A stretch of DNA of 64,000 bases from Calocera cornea HHB12733 (lineage: Eukaryota; Basidiomycota; Dacrymycetes; Dacrymycetales; Dacrymycetaceae), in NCBI GenBank assembly GCA_001632435.1, contig KV423942.1, forward strand, positions 124,001-188,000, given 5' to 3'. The translations under genes were made by a program, and so were the position numbers. The notes beneath the pieces were generated by a model. That model searched no databases. It saw nothing but the letters and a program-made list of their open reading frames with translations, and was not told where the DNA came from. Shown here piece after piece: positions 1 through 11,664 of the stretch (the first letter of the stretch is position 1; each line of letters starts with the position of its first letter).

Positions 1-383
1 TGTCTGTACTGACCATAGCTCATCTCGATTGACCAGGTCATTTGCAGACCAAGCAGACATACGGTCAGCAGGAACATGCGCGCCCACTTTGGCCCCTTCA
101 CCGACGCGTGTCCAGCCCATTGCCGCTCATTGTCCGCCTCTTCGGCCGTCAGAGACAGGCCACCGAGCGCGACCATCTCATGCGCTTTGAGGGCTTCAGT
201 ATTGAGGTGGGCGATTTGTGGTGCTCAGGTACTACAACCGCGCAAGGCGCGTCCTGTGGTCGCCGAGAGGTGAGCCGTCAGGGATGATGATGACAGGGCG
301 CGCTCGGGCGCCGGGCGGGTTGATTATGGAGGAGTTGCGTTTCCAAGACGTTGAGGCTAGAAGGGCGTACCAATCCTGGCTGC
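1..383. other. No recognisable gene
   Basis: Short overlapping open frames exist in this stretch, but none resembles a known family or shows a plausible exon pattern. It may be the tail of a gene that lies outside the window, or intergenic DNA upstream of the tRNA gene. Confidence 0.4.
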
Positions 384-472
384 GGCTGTATAGTCTAGTC
401 GTATGATACTCGCTTTGGGTACACATGTTTCGTGCTTGCGAGAGGTCCCGAGTTCAATTCTCGGTGCAGCCC
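384..472 (+). tRNA. tRNA-Pro (anticodon UGG) with a 17-nt intron
   Basis: The acceptor arms 384-390 and 465-471 pair, with discriminator C at 472. The D-arm follows at 393-407. The anticodon stem CTCGC (409-413) pairs with GCGAG (438-442), and the loop places TGG at 416-418. The T-arm has a CCGAG/CTCGG stem around TTCAATT. A 17-nt intron (420-436) sits one base 3' of the anticodon, the standard nuclear tRNA intron position. Removing it leaves a normal 72-nt tRNA that should read proline CCA codons. An array-type minisatellite begins about 90 bp downstream. Alternative acceptor pairings a few bases upstream are possible but fit the D-arm less well. Confidence 0.9.
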
Positions 473-556
473 AACTTTTGAGTTTCACAGAGGAGTCACA
501 TAAGAAGATCCCATATATGTGCTTCCTTCGGGAAGCAGATCCTGCGTTGCTCGTGC

Positions 557-830
557 CTATAGTTCAGCAGATTCAATGAGCGGGTGTCCGAATCTTTTTG
601 CTTCCGCCGGAATCTGCTCCCGCGTCGGGATCAATAACGCCGAGACAGCCGAAGTCGGAGTATCTGCGCTTGCCACGGGGTCTGCTCCCGCGTCAGCCTC
701 AGGTAATGCCGAGGGCCCCTCAGCCGGAGTCTTTTCGCTTCCGGTGGCTGGCGTAGGTCTGCTCCCGCGAAGAGATCCTCCGGTGCCGAACATTTTCGCT
801 TCTGGTACGAACAATGGTAAGCTGCAACCG
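557..830. repeat. Minisatellite, unit about 68-77 bp, carrying the GCTTCCG array motif
   Basis: The string TCTGCTCCCGCG recurs at 613, 681 and 758, so the unit is 68-77 bp. Each unit contains a GCTTCCG-type core, the reverse complement of the GCGGAAGC motif seen in seven other loci of the window. The copies are imperfect and no terminal inverted repeat was found here. It is probably a decayed, expanded piece of the same array family. Confidence 0.7.
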
Positions 831-959
831 TGTCATCTGTTGTACCTCGTCTCTCCGGCAGGATCCCACTTCTTCCCACAAAGCAGGAGCCTACCATTGA
901 CCGCTCTCTGATAAGGGAATCTGCACGGGAGGCTTAATGGGGGGACATGTGAACAAAAA

Positions 960-1510
960 CTACCGAGCAACCAAGTGTGTAGTAACAAATAGTTGCACCT
1001 CCTCCGCCTGACAGCCCCTCTGGTGGGCTCTGCTAATTCCAACAAGGATTAAGGTGCCATTCACCGTCGGCAATAGAGGATTTGACAGGGAGACCGGAAG
1101 GTGGCGATATGAATGAGAGAATAGCGCATGCCGAAACAAACGTTTTGCTGATGCACTTCTAGGCAGTTTCCTGTCGGCATCCCATCCATTGCACAAAGAA
1201 CCATGGCAATGTGGCTATTCTCTGATAAAGAGGTCTTGTTGGAAGCCTCCATCAGAGAGATATAAACAACGGTTGCAAAAGAACAGATTATGCCTACGTT
1301 CGCTATCGCGGTTCCTGAAGGCCCCGTCTCTTGAGATCCGGCGGTGCATACAACCAACCCATCGAAGTCCAATTGCCCGTCCGAAGCGCAAGGCTGCAGG
1401 AAAGCGCGTCCTTCAGGAAATGTGAAAAAACATGTACGACAACCAACTGTGGCAAAGCAACGTGTCCGCGCTCCCGCTAACAAGCCGCTCTCTTACAGCA
1501 AAGAGGTTGT
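960..1510. other. No recognisable gene between minisatellite and tandem repeat
   Basis: The only open frames are short and show no family similarity. The stretch has a composition like the neighbouring transposon debris. I see no tRNA, terminal repeat or coding exon here. Confidence 0.4.
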
Positions 1511-1517
1511 TTCAACT

Positions 1518-1846
1518 CAAACTGTTCCATTGCAACTTGTGATCACATCTTCGCAACTGCCCACAGCATGCTGGATCTGTACGTGGAGAACATCAATGGT
1601 ATGATGTGAAGGCATGAAAACTGGAATGACCCTCAGGGGAGCGCTCTGTCCTGAGAGAGCAGGAGCAGAAGTTTGCTTGGCCTCAAACTGTTCCATTGCA
1701 ACTTTTGGTTGTATCTCACCCAGGATAACTGCCCTGGAGTACCCCTGATTGGAGATCATCAATGGTATGATGTTAATGTTGGAAAACCAGCCTGACCCCT
1801 GGGGTAGGCGTTCCTGTGGAGATAGAGCAAAAGTTTGTTTGGACTC
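1518..1846. repeat. Tandem repeat with 162-166 bp units, left block
   Basis: Units begin with CAAACTGTTCCATTGCAACT at 1518 and 1684. The same unit restarts at 11826 and 11988, on the far side of the gypsy element. The joint shows that the retrotransposon inserted inside a tandem array of at least four units. The unit has no coding potential that I recognise. Confidence 0.85.
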
Positions 1847-2145
1847 TGAAAGGACACCAGCTGAGGTCCTCACTGACTGATCCTGTTTTCTGGTGGCACT
1901 CCAAAGTACCGTTAAGATAGTTCTGTATTGCCAGAGGTCTGAAGTACAGTACTAGAGATGGAGGTATGACAGAGGAAACAGATAGGGACAACATGAGAAA
2001 GGAGCTGGCAAGAGGTACGGGTGTGAGTCACATGACCCAGGGGGTATACAACACTGGTAAAGTCAAGGAAGGGTGCACAGCATATGAAGGCATGGGTAGG
2101 AAGTAGAAGGAAGAATTGGTAGTAGACAAGGGAAGGAGTCTTACA
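1847..2145 (-). repeat. 3' LTR of the gypsy element
   Basis: It is 299 bp, beginning TGTAAGACTCC and ending CCTTTCA when read on the minus strand. It matches the 5' LTR over its whole length with many substitutions and one small indel, which implies an old insertion. Confidence 0.92.
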
Positions 2146-2430
2146 CTGTCCCCCTCTAAGAATGTGCTCACTTGAACTTGAAAGAGGGTAGAGGAAGCAT
2201 GTATAAGGAGTGACAAATACCTCAGGGTTCTTGGTGTAACAGCTAAGGACATCCATTCTGCTGACAATAATGCAGAGGACCAGTGTTCAATCCCCACTGG
2301 GGTTGAATCTGGTCCTTTAGTTGTCTTTCCCAGCTTTGACTGCTGTTCCATGGCTAGCAGGGAAAGATCGGCATAGGATGGGAGTTCTGGCATGAGGTGG
2401 GTGAGGTGGTGAGGGAACCACAATCCCTGG

Positions 2431-2444
2431 GGGGGGGGGGGGTT
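2431..2444. repeat. Poly-G tract
   Basis: An uninterrupted run of about 14 G lies in the gypsy element downstream of the chromodomain. It is prone to length error in sequencing. Confidence 0.7.
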
Positions 2445-2595
2445 GTGGTCCTTTCAATAAATATATCAAGGGGTTTTGTTGTAAATGATAAGAAATGATA
2501 ATAGGTGATAGTAATCAGTGCTATTTTGAGTAGGTTGGATGTTCTTGGCACCATTTGTCCAGGTGCATGGTGTTTTGATGTAAGGCTGCTGCTTC

Positions 2596-3870
2596 CTAAG
2601 AATCATCTGCCACAGAGTATCCAGCCCAAAGGATTAAGAAGAAGTGCTTGTTGCAGACTATTTTCTCATCCACAATCTTCTCAACTTGATATTCCTTATG
2701 ATCATTCACAAGGACAGGTCCAGGTTGAGGTGGAGTATATCCAGGGAATAAGGCTTCATCATGGGCAATGTAGGGGTGAAGAAGGTTGCCATGGAACACT
2801 GGATGAATGTTGGTGTCCAGCATGCTGAGTTTGTATGTAGATGTTACTGGGTATGCCTTGATAATGGTCCACGGCCCATCATAGCAAGGCAATAGTCTGG
2901 CTGAGCATTTCTTACCTTGCATCTTATACTGTGCACAGCAATTTTGGTACTCAGCATAAACAAATCTCCAACAGCATACACATGTTCAGGAGCACAATGC
3001 TTGTTGGCATGGTGTGCCTGGCATATTTTGGCAATGAGCAGGTTATCACAAGCTTCTTGGATATCAGACTGCATGCATTGGACAAATGTAGCAGCTGCAG
3101 GTACATCCAATTCTTTCAGTTGTGTAGATTGGACGGGGGCCAGGAGGTGTGGGAGAAACCAAGTGTGAGCTGGAAAGGTGTCTTGTTGGTTGAAGCATTT
3201 TTGGTATCATTGATAGCAAACTCAATGCAAGGCAAGGCCTTATTCCAGCCCTTCTGGTGTCAATCAACATGATAGCACAAAAGTTGGTTTATGGTCTTGT
3301 TGGTGTGCTCACTTGCCCCATCCTTTTGAGGATGGTAGGCAGTTGACATCTTGATATTGGTGCCAACTGTCTTGTTGAGTGCTTGCCAGAACATGCTCAC
3401 AATGAGCTTATCACAATCTGACACACTTCTTGTGGGATGCCCATGTCATGGCATACCCAGTTGTCAAAGAACAGCTGACCCACACCTTCCACAGTGTTGG
3501 AACTATGCATTGGGAGGATGCGGACTCAGGAGGTAAGGTGGCAGGTGATGGTGAGGGTCATGTCATAGCCTTTGGAAGTAACTAATGGACCAATGAAATC
3601 CATTGCAATGTGGGAGAACGGTTGCTGAGGTACTGCAAGTGTGTGTAAAGGACCAGCTGGCTTGGAGGTTGTGTTATTGAAGCACTGGCAGGAGTTGCAA
3701 GACTTGCAGTCTTTGTGCACAGTCTGCCACATATTTGGCCGGAAAAAGGATTTTCTGACCACATCCACCAGCACATTGTCTTCTTCAAAATGTCCAAGAG
3801 CATCATGAGCATCATGAATAATTTTGCAACACAGATCGGGCACATTGGGAATGCACAGTCTTTCTTCCAC
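2596..3870 (-). pseudogene. Gypsy integrase with C-terminal chromodomain, broken
   Basis: The N-terminal zinc-binding HHCC module is visible near 3800-3700 (an H..GH pair, then CKSCNSC), followed by the start of the catalytic core (MDFIGPL...). The core between 3526 and 3110 is spread over three frames with stops. The C-terminal part (2922-2596) reads through the integrase tail into a chromodomain with EYQVEKIVDEKI and LILWAGYSVADDSW. Chromodomains of this kind direct chromoviruses to marked chromatin. The N-terminal boundary is the Fot1-type insertion at 3875. The reading frame on both sides is continuous once that element is ignored. Confidence 0.85.
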
Positions 3871-3873
3871 ACA

Positions 3874-5732
3874 TAATGTAGGTGATGAGGGACCTGGTCA
3901 GATCAGGGACCTGATCACTTTTTGCGCAACTGTCACGTCCATACCTTTGTTGTCACTAGCTTTGCTATACAACCATGTCTCCTGCAACCCAAGAAGCACA
4001 GATCCAACTGGCCCTTGAAGCAATGCAGGGGCCCAAGAAATTGCACATCAGAGAGGCAGCAAGACAATACCAAGCGCCCTACTTGACACTCCATACAAGG
4101 AAGAATGGTGTCCCATTGAAAGCAGATAGCTGGGTCAGACAGCATATCCTGTCCAAGGCTGAAGAGGATGCTACTGTCAAGTACATCCTGCAGCTGGACT
4201 CAAGAGGATTCTTGCCCCACCAAAGCCATGTCAAAGAGATGGCCAATCTGCTCCTGGCTCCGTGTGCTCACAGGGCTGTGGGCGAGCACTGGGTCTACTG
4301 CTTCATCAAGCGCCAGCCTGCTCTCCGCACACACCTCTCTTTGCCCTATGACTATCAGCGGGCAAAGCAAGAGGATCCAGCAGTGATCCAGCCTGGGTTC
4401 CAGCTGGTTGCCAACATGCAAGCCAAGTATGGAGTGCCCAACAGCAACTGGTACAACTTTGACAAGATCAGCTTTGCAATCAGCATGATTCAACCCCAGC
4501 TAGTTGTCACCCACTCTGAGCAATCTCTCTGTCCAAAGGTTGTCCAGCCTGGCAACCAAGAATGGGCAACAGCAATCTGTGCCATCGGAGCCAACAGTCA
4601 CATCATCCTGCCCTTCTTCTGCATTACAGGCAAGACCCACCTTGGTCCATGGAACAAGAAGCTCCCCAAGCCATGGGTCATCAAGCCAACCACAAAAGGA
4701 TGGACCAATAATGAGACCAGTGTAGACTGGCTGAAGCACTTTGATTGGTACACTGCAGACCCCAGGATGGGTTGATGGCGGATGCTTGTGCTTGATGGGC
4801 ACAAGAGCCACATCAGCGTGGAGTTCAACCAGTACTGCAAGGACCACAATATCTTCACACTCTGCCTACCACCACACTCTTCTCATATCACCCAGCCTCT
4901 CAATATCAGCCTGTTTGGCCTGTTGAAGAGGGCCTACAGCAATCACATCAGTGCACTTGTCCAATGTGGTCTCACCTACACCAAGAAGGACAACTTCTTC
5001 CCAGCCTTCCAAGCAGCCTTCCAGGCTGCATTCAAGGAGGGAAACATCAAGAGCAGGTTCAGGGCAGCTGGGCTCATCCCTTTCAACCCCAATGCAGTGG
5101 TTTCAAAGCTGATGGTCCGGTTGAGAACACCAACACCTCCGGCAACCCCAGACCATGAACCCCAGCCTTGGGTCTTGCAGACACCCAAGAGTGCTGCAGA
5201 AGCAGTGTCCCAGGCCACTCTGATCAAAGAGTGAGTGTCAAGGCACCATGGAAACTCTCCAACCTTGATCCTTGCCTCAATTGACCAGCTGTCCACAGCT
5301 GCAGTCTTGACAAACTACCAACTCACTTTGCTTGAGAGTGTGGTCCAAGACCTCTATGGAGTCAATGCTATGCTTAACAAGTGCAAGCGGACCAAGAGAA
5401 CACACCTGCAGGCTTCTGGCCCGCTCACTGGAGAACAGGCAACCCAGCTGTTGGCCGAGAGGGGTATAGTAGAGCAGGACGGGCATGAGGAGGATCAAGG
5501 GGAGGGATCATCCAAGCTGCAGAAGGTTGGCCCGCGCCTCTGTAGCAGGTGCCACACTGCAGGCCATAACATGAGAACATGTCCAGTTGCTCCAGTAGAT
5601 GACAGCTTGTTGGATCTGGGCTCTGTTTGAGGAATCATGATACCAGTGTTGAGCTTTTACACAACAATGACAGACCACACCCGGTCTGTGATCAGGTCCC
5701 TGATCTGACCAGGTCCCTCATCACCTACGTTA
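3874..5732 (+). mobile_element. Fot1/pogo-type DNA transposon inserted in gypsy pol
   Basis: The element spans 3876-5730 (1,855 bp) with TA duplications at 3874-3875 and 5731-5732. The terminal inverted repeats match for about 45 bp (A[T/C]GTAGGTGATGAGGGACC inward). Removing it rejoins the gypsy pol frame exactly, so the insertion is precise and younger than the gypsy element. The internal gene is described separately. Confidence 0.95.
3975..5630 (+). pseudogene. Fot1-type DDE transposase with two in-frame stops
   Basis: One frame runs from ATG 3975 with TGA at 4773-4775 and again at 5232-5234. The N-terminal half is the psq/CENPB-type helix-turn-helix region. The DDE core follows: the first Asp lies in YNFDK, the second in LVLDGHKSH, and the third position is changed (QPLNISLFG where the family usually has QPLD). 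The tail holds a zinc-knuckle-like CSRCHTAGHNMRTC, typical of Fot1 transposases. Two stops and the Asp-to-Asn change mean this copy should be inactive. Length and domain order otherwise fit the family. Confidence 0.9.
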
Positions 5733-6931
5733 GCAGGTGATCACATTTGCTGGTATTGGGAATGCTGGACAAGTTCTGTTGCAACTTGCAAAAGAACTCA
5801 TCATTCTTAAACCCATGCAGTACTGCTTTGGTGAAAGCGGAGGATAGCGTGATTTGTGTTGTGGAACTGCAAGTATTGACATAGTTGACAGGCAATTCTG
5901 GTGTGGCATTGTAGGGGTAGCACAACAATGTGTCTGCAACTGTGTTGATTTTCCCAGAGATGTACTTCAGTGTGAAGTCGTACTCTGCAAGAAAGTCCAT
6001 CCAGCGTGTAAGGACTGGTGATCAGTGAAGATGTGGAATGGTGTGCCAAGTAGGTGGTACCACCATTTCTATTTCTTCAAGGCATAAATGATTGCCAGCA
6101 ATCCTTGTTCATGCACAGGATAATGCTGTTCTGCTGTAGTCATCTGGCGAGACTCATAAGCAATTGGCCAGGATGTCTCCCAAGTTGGACCTTGACTGAG
6201 GATAGCACCAACACCAACTTTGCTGGCATCAGTTGTCACATAGACAGGATGACCAGAGGTATAGTCAATGGGACACAATACTGGAAGGGAGGTCATGTCA
6301 TCTTTGATTGCCTGAAATGCAGTGGCATGGCAGTTGGTCCACACAAAGTGCTTCTCTGCCTTCTTGGTTGTGAGAGGTGTGAGGAGGGCTGTTTGTTCAG
6401 CCAGATGGGGAATGAACTTGTCCAGATACTGGGTGAGACCATCACCAGCCATTCATACATGCCCATGGGTGTAGTGAAGGCAGTATGTGCAATGTTGTCT
6501 GGGTGAACATGGGTTTGGAAGAACAAGTTGGTCATGTCAATTTTGCCCCAGTATTTGGCATTGCCAGCTAGGTCCAGGATGTCATCAATTTTGGGTAGGG
6601 GAAACTTGTCTTTGATAGTGTTGGCATTGAGAGCCTGGTAATCAATGACCAGATGAAGCAGCACAGTAGGATCCTTCTTTGGAATGACAAAGGGCGGGGA
6701 TGTATTGTCAGCTTTGGACATCCTGGTGTGTCCAGCATCCAGGTGTTGCTGAATAAGTGTCTGAAATGCAGACAGATAGTGTTGAGGGTAAGAGTAAACC
6801 TTGGACCATATCTTCTTATTGTGATCTTGCAGTTGGATGCATGCAGTGTCAAGGTCTTCCCTTGGAAGAGCTGGAGGCCCTGGTCCAAGGTCTGGGATGT
6901 TGGCTGAAAAGCGGTCTGCAAACTCTTGCAT
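5725..6931 (-). pseudogene. Gypsy reverse transcriptase and RNase H, internally deleted
   Basis: The fingers/palm region is recognisable: PPFVIPKKDPT, LVIDYQALNANTIKDKFPLPKIDD and KIDMTNLFFQ. After MGMYEW the sequence jumps straight into the connection region (QYLDKFIPHLAEQTALLTPL) in another frame, so the segment carrying the catalytic YxDD is missing. RNase H follows with VTTDASKVGVGAIL and the tether motif. The YxDD loss abolishes polymerase activity independently of the later transposon insertion. Confidence 0.88.
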
Positions 6932-7317
6932 GAGTCTCTGTTTTGTCCTTGCAGGTCTTCTGCTTGCTGGAGATCCTTAAAGCAAAGTAGAGCTGCACAC
7001 ATCTGGGTAAATGCAGGTGTGACCCTCATGTTGGCTGAAGACAAGCAGGTCTTGCCAGAGATGAGGTCTTGTCCTGTGCCCTTGAGGATGACAGCAGGGG
7101 GCAAGAACTCAAGAACAATATTGTATTCTTGGAGGAAGGGAGTACCAAGGATGAGCTGTTGTTCATCTAAGGGAGCAACTTTGAAATGAAGGGGTCAAGT
7201 TCTGAAGTGTGTGGTTGGGTGATGGAGGGATAGCTTGACATATTCCCTCAACTTGTGCTGTACTCCTCTCTCATCTCTCAGTGCCTGTTCCACTGGTTGT
7301 GATCAAGGAAAGTGATG

Positions 7318-8131
7318 TCAAGGAAGTACAAGCTTAGTTGCCAGACGATCTGAGATGAGGAGAGCAGAACAACCAGAGTCAATGAGTGCATCTTCAGAGT
7401 GGTGGGAGACACAGAAGGGCACCATGATAGTAGCCACCTCTGAGTGGACATACACATCTTCTTCAGCAGAGGTGTACTCAGCACTGCTGGACTCAGTGTC
7501 TTGTTCCTCAGAGCTGCTGGAGGGTGTGGCAGGGTGCTTCAAGGGTTTCTTGGATGTGCCCTTTGTGACTTTGGTCTTGGAGGAGCAGGTGCATGCCTTG
7601 ACCTTAACCTTGACATTGGCAGACTTGCAGGGTGGCTGGGGCTGGCCACAGGTATCCCACTCTGCAGCCTTCCTTGCTACCTCCTTTGCCTCCTCAGCTG
7701 TTGCAAAGTTGCAGTTGGCATGAGGTCCGCCAGTCTTGATCTTGCAACACTTGTTGCAGCCATCAAAAGTGGCAAGGCACTTGTGTTCCAGTTCAGTCAG
7801 CTTGGAGGGGTAAGCTATGGTGGACACTGCAGGAGTGGAGCCATGAGTGTTGGAGTGGCTGTTGCATGTCTGTACAGCAGTGGTGGTGGTCTGGGTGCGC
7901 TTCTGCTCCCTCTTGTACTGGTGTGAGGTTGCTGCCTTGATCCAGGAGTGGAGCCATGAGTGTTGGAGTGGCTGGTGCATGTCTGTACAGCAGTGGTGGT
8001 GGTCTGGGTGCGCTTCTGCTCCCTCTTGTACTGGTGTGAGGTTGCTGCCTTGATCCTCTCATTGTCCAGGTTGAGGACTTCTTTGAGTTTGGCAAGGCCA
8101 GAAGCAAGGTCTTTGAGGGTGGCAGTAGCAC
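7318..8131 (-). pseudogene. Gypsy Gag C-terminus and aspartic protease, frameshifted
   Basis: The protease active site is visible as LIDSGCSALLIS, preceded by a low-complexity Ser/Glu stretch and a Cys-rich region (CNKCCKIKTG...C). A 113-bp direct duplication (7831-7943 and 7944-8056) inside Gag shifts the frame, because 113 is not a multiple of three. The upstream part of Gag is interrupted by an LTR-like insertion at 8138. Confidence 0.75.
7831..8056. repeat. 113-bp tandem duplication inside Gag
   Basis: The two copies, 7831-7943 and 7944-8056, are almost identical, so the duplication is recent relative to the decay of the element. Confidence 0.85.
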
Positions 8132-8137
8132 AAAGGT

Positions 8138-8454
8138 GTAAGACTCCTATACTTGCTTACCACTACTTTCCCTTCATCTGGTACTATCCCTGTATTGTTT
8201 CTCTATCCTCCTGCCCTCTCCATTCCTCTTGATGATGCTCCACCCCTTTGGGGTCATGTGACCTTGAGTCACATGACCCACAGCCTTATCTCTTGCTGCG
8301 TCTCCCTCAAGTCTTCCCTACCCTCTTCCTTTGTCTGCCTCCATCTCTTGTACTGTATCTCAGACCTCTGGCAATACAGACCTGTCTTAACAGTACTTTG
8401 GAGTGTTATCAGCAACAGGGTCAATCAGTGAGGACCTCAGCCAAGGTCCTTTCA
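8138..8454 (+). mobile_element. LTR of the same gypsy family, opposite orientation
   Basis: The 317-bp sequence begins TGTAAGACTCC and ends GGTCCTTTCA on the plus strand, and closely matches the solo LTR at 11342-11659. The flanking five bases do not match, so this is not a simple solo LTR. It may be one end of a rearranged opposite-strand copy. Confidence 0.8.
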
Positions 8455-8531
8455 AAATCCTGCAGGTGTCATTATTGTGCTTTTACACCTGCATGGGCAG
8501 TGGTTTGTTTCGCCAATGCTTGAAGGCTGGT

Positions 8532-8769
8532 TGCATAGACTCCCCTTTGGTGCTGCCCTGGTAGCACACATACCAGGGCAGGTTTTGCATGGTATTCGTA
8601 TATATTCCCTTCCTACCATACATTTACTCCCGCTACCCTTTCCCCCGTTGTACCACCACTCCTGTACTGCATCTAGATGTCTTGAAATACAGCACAGTCT
8701 TAACAGTATCTCTGGAGCAACACTATCTGGATTGGGTCATCAGTGAGGACTGTTTCAGCGGTCCTATCA
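8532..8769 (+). repeat. Diverged LTR-like remnant
   Basis: Its 3' half aligns with the LTR family (CAGTCTTAACAGTAT, CATCAGTGAGGACT, ending CCTATCA) and its 5' end resembles TGTAAGACTCC. It lies 80 bp beyond the LTR at 8138-8454 in the same orientation. The boundaries are uncertain. Confidence 0.45.
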
Positions 8770-8985
8770 AAGTGGTAGGAGTGTGCAGGAGGTTGAGAGG
8801 GTTGTGGCTGCTGTCACTGGTGGAGACAGAGTGAGGGGAGTTGATGTTGCAAGTGGTGAAAGTGGAGAGGCAAAGTATGAGAGCAGATCCAGCATGGTGT
8901 ATTGTCGCTGGAGAATGCAGGAAAATTTGGGACCCTTCAGACTCTTCAGATGTTGGAGGACAGAGCAGAGATGACAGTAAAAAAG

Positions 8986-9270
8986 TGAAAGGACCCCAGC
9001 TGAGGTCCTCACTGATTCATCCTCTTTCTGGTGGGACTCCAGAGTACTGTTAAGACGGTTCTGTATTGCCAGAGGTCTGAAGTACAGTACTACAGATGGA
9101 GGTATGTCAAAGAAAACAGATAGGGACAACATGAGAAAGGATCTGGCAAGAGGTACAGGTGTGAGTCACCTGACCAAGTGACCCAGGGGGTATACAATAC
9201 CCATAAAGTCAAGCAAGGGTTCACAGCATATGAAGGCACAGGTAGGAAGTAGAAGGAAGAATTGGTAGTA
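8986..9270 (-). repeat. 5' LTR of the gypsy element, split by a transposon
   Basis: The remaining 21 bp of this LTR lie at 11801-11821, on the other side of the Tigger-type element. The joined length is 306 bp, close to the 299 bp of the 3' LTR. Confidence 0.9.
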
Positions 9271-9405
9271 CAGTGCAACCCCCAATTAAGCATGAGCTCA
9301 GGAGACGGGTCAGTCAATGCCTAATGGGGGTGCATGCTAGACTGGGGCCGGGCCAAGACAGGGTAGCATTAGGCAATGTATGTACAGGTGCGATGGTGTG
9401 AAATT

Positions 9406-11063
9406 TCAGTAGACAAACCAATCATTGAGCTTTCTCTGGTGACACTTCTCTGCCTGCTGTTGGAGGAGGGTATGTCTCAGGCTGGCAAACACCATGAGTG
9501 CCTCAGTGAACTCAGTCTTGGACTGTTTCTTGAAAAGTCTTGCCAGCTCCACAAGTGAAGCCAGCGCTTCTTTCTCACTGATCATGGGCTCCTCAATCTC
9601 TTTGATATCATCTTCTGTCCACTCGCTCTCCATGGGTGAACTGACTGATAGGTTGACCATGGTCTGCTTGAGGATGTTCATGTTGCTCCATTCCTTCTCA
9701 GTCTCTGCTTCCATCTCTGGGTCAAGAAGTTCTTCCTGCCCCATCAGTCTGTTCTGGGCAACAATTCTGTGCTCAACAAGCTTCTCCATGGAATGGGCAA
9801 GATTCTGTGTTGCAAGGAGGAGGTCATCATCATTGGATAGCGGTGCAGAGGGTGGGTCCTCCATGAGCTGGGCCTTGATTGAGCCGTTTGGGTTCCGGGG
9901 GGAGACAATCTTGACGTGTCTCCAGCAGTTCAAAATTGTATCATTGGTGACGTACTTCCAGGCTCAAAGGCAGAGCTGCATTGCTTTAAGAAGATTGATA
10001 TCATAGATGTGGATGATACCAGCTCCCTCAAGGTCAACAGCATGCTGACAGAAAAGCTGCTTATAATGTGCTTTGAAAGTACAGATGATGCCAGCGTCAG
10101 GCGGCTGCACATGTGATGTCATGTTGGGTGGGAGGTACTTGAGGCGGATGTTGGTGATCTTTGAAGCATCACAGACCTTGTGAGAGCTTGCATTATTTCA
10201 CAGCAGCAAGATGTTCCGGTTCTCATTGTGCATCTGCTTGTCAAAGGTCTTGAGGTATCTGTATGATGATCAGAAGAGGAATCAGCACTGATAGAGTATG
10301 CACACTTCTGAAACAGGCCCCCCGTCATCCACACTTTCTTGTTGGCATGATAGTCACAGCCAAGTTGAGCACTGGTCTTCTTCTTGAAACACCAAGGCTG
10401 GAAGCTGTGACCAATGAACATGGGAGGGAGATGTTCCATCCCTGTCAAGTTTGCTGTGAATACAAGGCTGATCCAGTGCTTGTTGCCTTTCATGCTGGAG
10501 CACTGCTGAGAAGCAAGGCCTTGATCAGGTGGCATCCGGTCATTCAGCCCGGATTCATCCATGTTGAAAATGTCTTCCGGTGCAAATTGGTTGGTCAGAG
10601 TGCAAAGGTGCTGGACAGCAGAATTGACGTCTGCCGGAGGGACCAACCCAGCTTCCCCATGGAAGTGCCATTCTTTGAGGTTGTGCTGCTCCTTGAAGTG
10701 CTGAAGCCAGCCATTGGAGAGTGTCAGGAAGTCATCAAGGTCAACCCCATGCAGCTCTGCAAAGCAATGTGCTTTAAGGCAGAGCACATCACTTGAGATC
10801 TTGACACCCTTTGCCTGCGCCTGAACAAGCCAAGCACAGAGGCTTTGCTCAATCTCTGGGAACTTGACCTTCCAAGGATGTTTGAAGCCAAGATTGCCAG
10901 TCTCAGCTGCCTGGGCCCAGATGAGATCTTCACTCTGAATGAAGCGGGAGACCAAAGACTGGGTCAGGGCGGGGAAGCCATGCTTTTGGAAGTGAGCAGC
11001 AATGTCAGTCTGCAAGTCGGAAGGGTTTTTCTTTGCATAGTCAAGCACAGTCAGCTTGGTCAT
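9406..11063 (-). pseudogene. Tigger-type transposase (CENP-B HTH plus DDE_1), broken
   Basis: From ATG 11063 the protein shows a CENP-B-like N-terminal helix-turn-helix, a Tc5-type DNA-binding domain (KGVKISSDVL...FLTLSNGWLQHFKEQHNL) and the start of the DDE core with first Asp in NMDESGLNDRMPPD. Near 10265 the frame shifts. In the new frame a TGA precedes NNASSHK, where the family has a catalytic DN.xSH motif, and LPPNMTSHVQPPDAG follows. The C-terminal acidic tail is readable at 9933-9406. A frameshift, a nonsense codon and loss of the second catalytic Asp make it inactive. Confidence 0.87.
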
Positions 11064-11336
11064 GGAGTGTAAGGTTGTGGTGCTTGTAGGAGCCAGCAGG
11101 ATTGCACTTGATAGGGAAGGAGAGGGGCCGTTTCATCTTGTGAGAAGTGTTGATAACCACCCAGCATCTGCACTCTCTTATCACTGTCTGCCTTTTTTAC
11201 ACTGATTAGCCTGCTCTGATTGGCAGCTGTTTGCCCCATGACCTCTTCCTTATCAGCTTACTGTGCAGACCGACTTTCAGTGCCCCATACCAAAGCGGAA
11301 GTTTAGCATAATGTATATGAAACCCGGCCCAAACTG

Positions 11337-11664
11337 TATGTTGAAAGGACCTTGGCTGAGGTCCTCACTGATTGACCCTGTTGCCGATAGCACTCCAAAG
11401 TACTGTTAAGACGGGTCTGTATTGCCAGAGGTCTGAGATACAGTACAAGAGATGGAGGCAGACAAAGGAAGAGGGTAGGGAAGACTTGAGGGAGACGCAG
11501 CAAGAGATAAGGCTGTGGGTCACGTGACTCAAGGTCACGTGACCCCAAAGGGGTGGAGCATCATCAAGAGGAATGGAGAGGGCAGGAGGATAGAGAAACA
11601 ACACAGGGATAGTACGGGATGAAGGGAAAGTAGTGGTAAGCGGGTATAGGAGTCTTACATATAT
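11337..11664 (-). mobile_element. Solo LTR inside the Tigger-type element
   Basis: The LTR is 11342-11659 (318 bp, minus orientation). It is flanked by TATGT (11337-11341) and TATAT (11660-11664), a 5-bp target duplication with one change. It belongs to the same family as the surrounding gypsy LTRs, which means the family was active both before and after the Tigger-type insertion. Confidence 0.85.

Noticed and set aside
2265..2325. tRNA-like segment with a TTCAATC loop and a short anticodon-like stem
   Set aside because: No pairing acceptor stem or D-arm was found and it lies in the untranslated tail of the gypsy element, so it is not called a tRNA.
8138..8454. Simple solo LTR
   Set aside because: The flanking pentamers do not match, so a standalone insertion is not supported.
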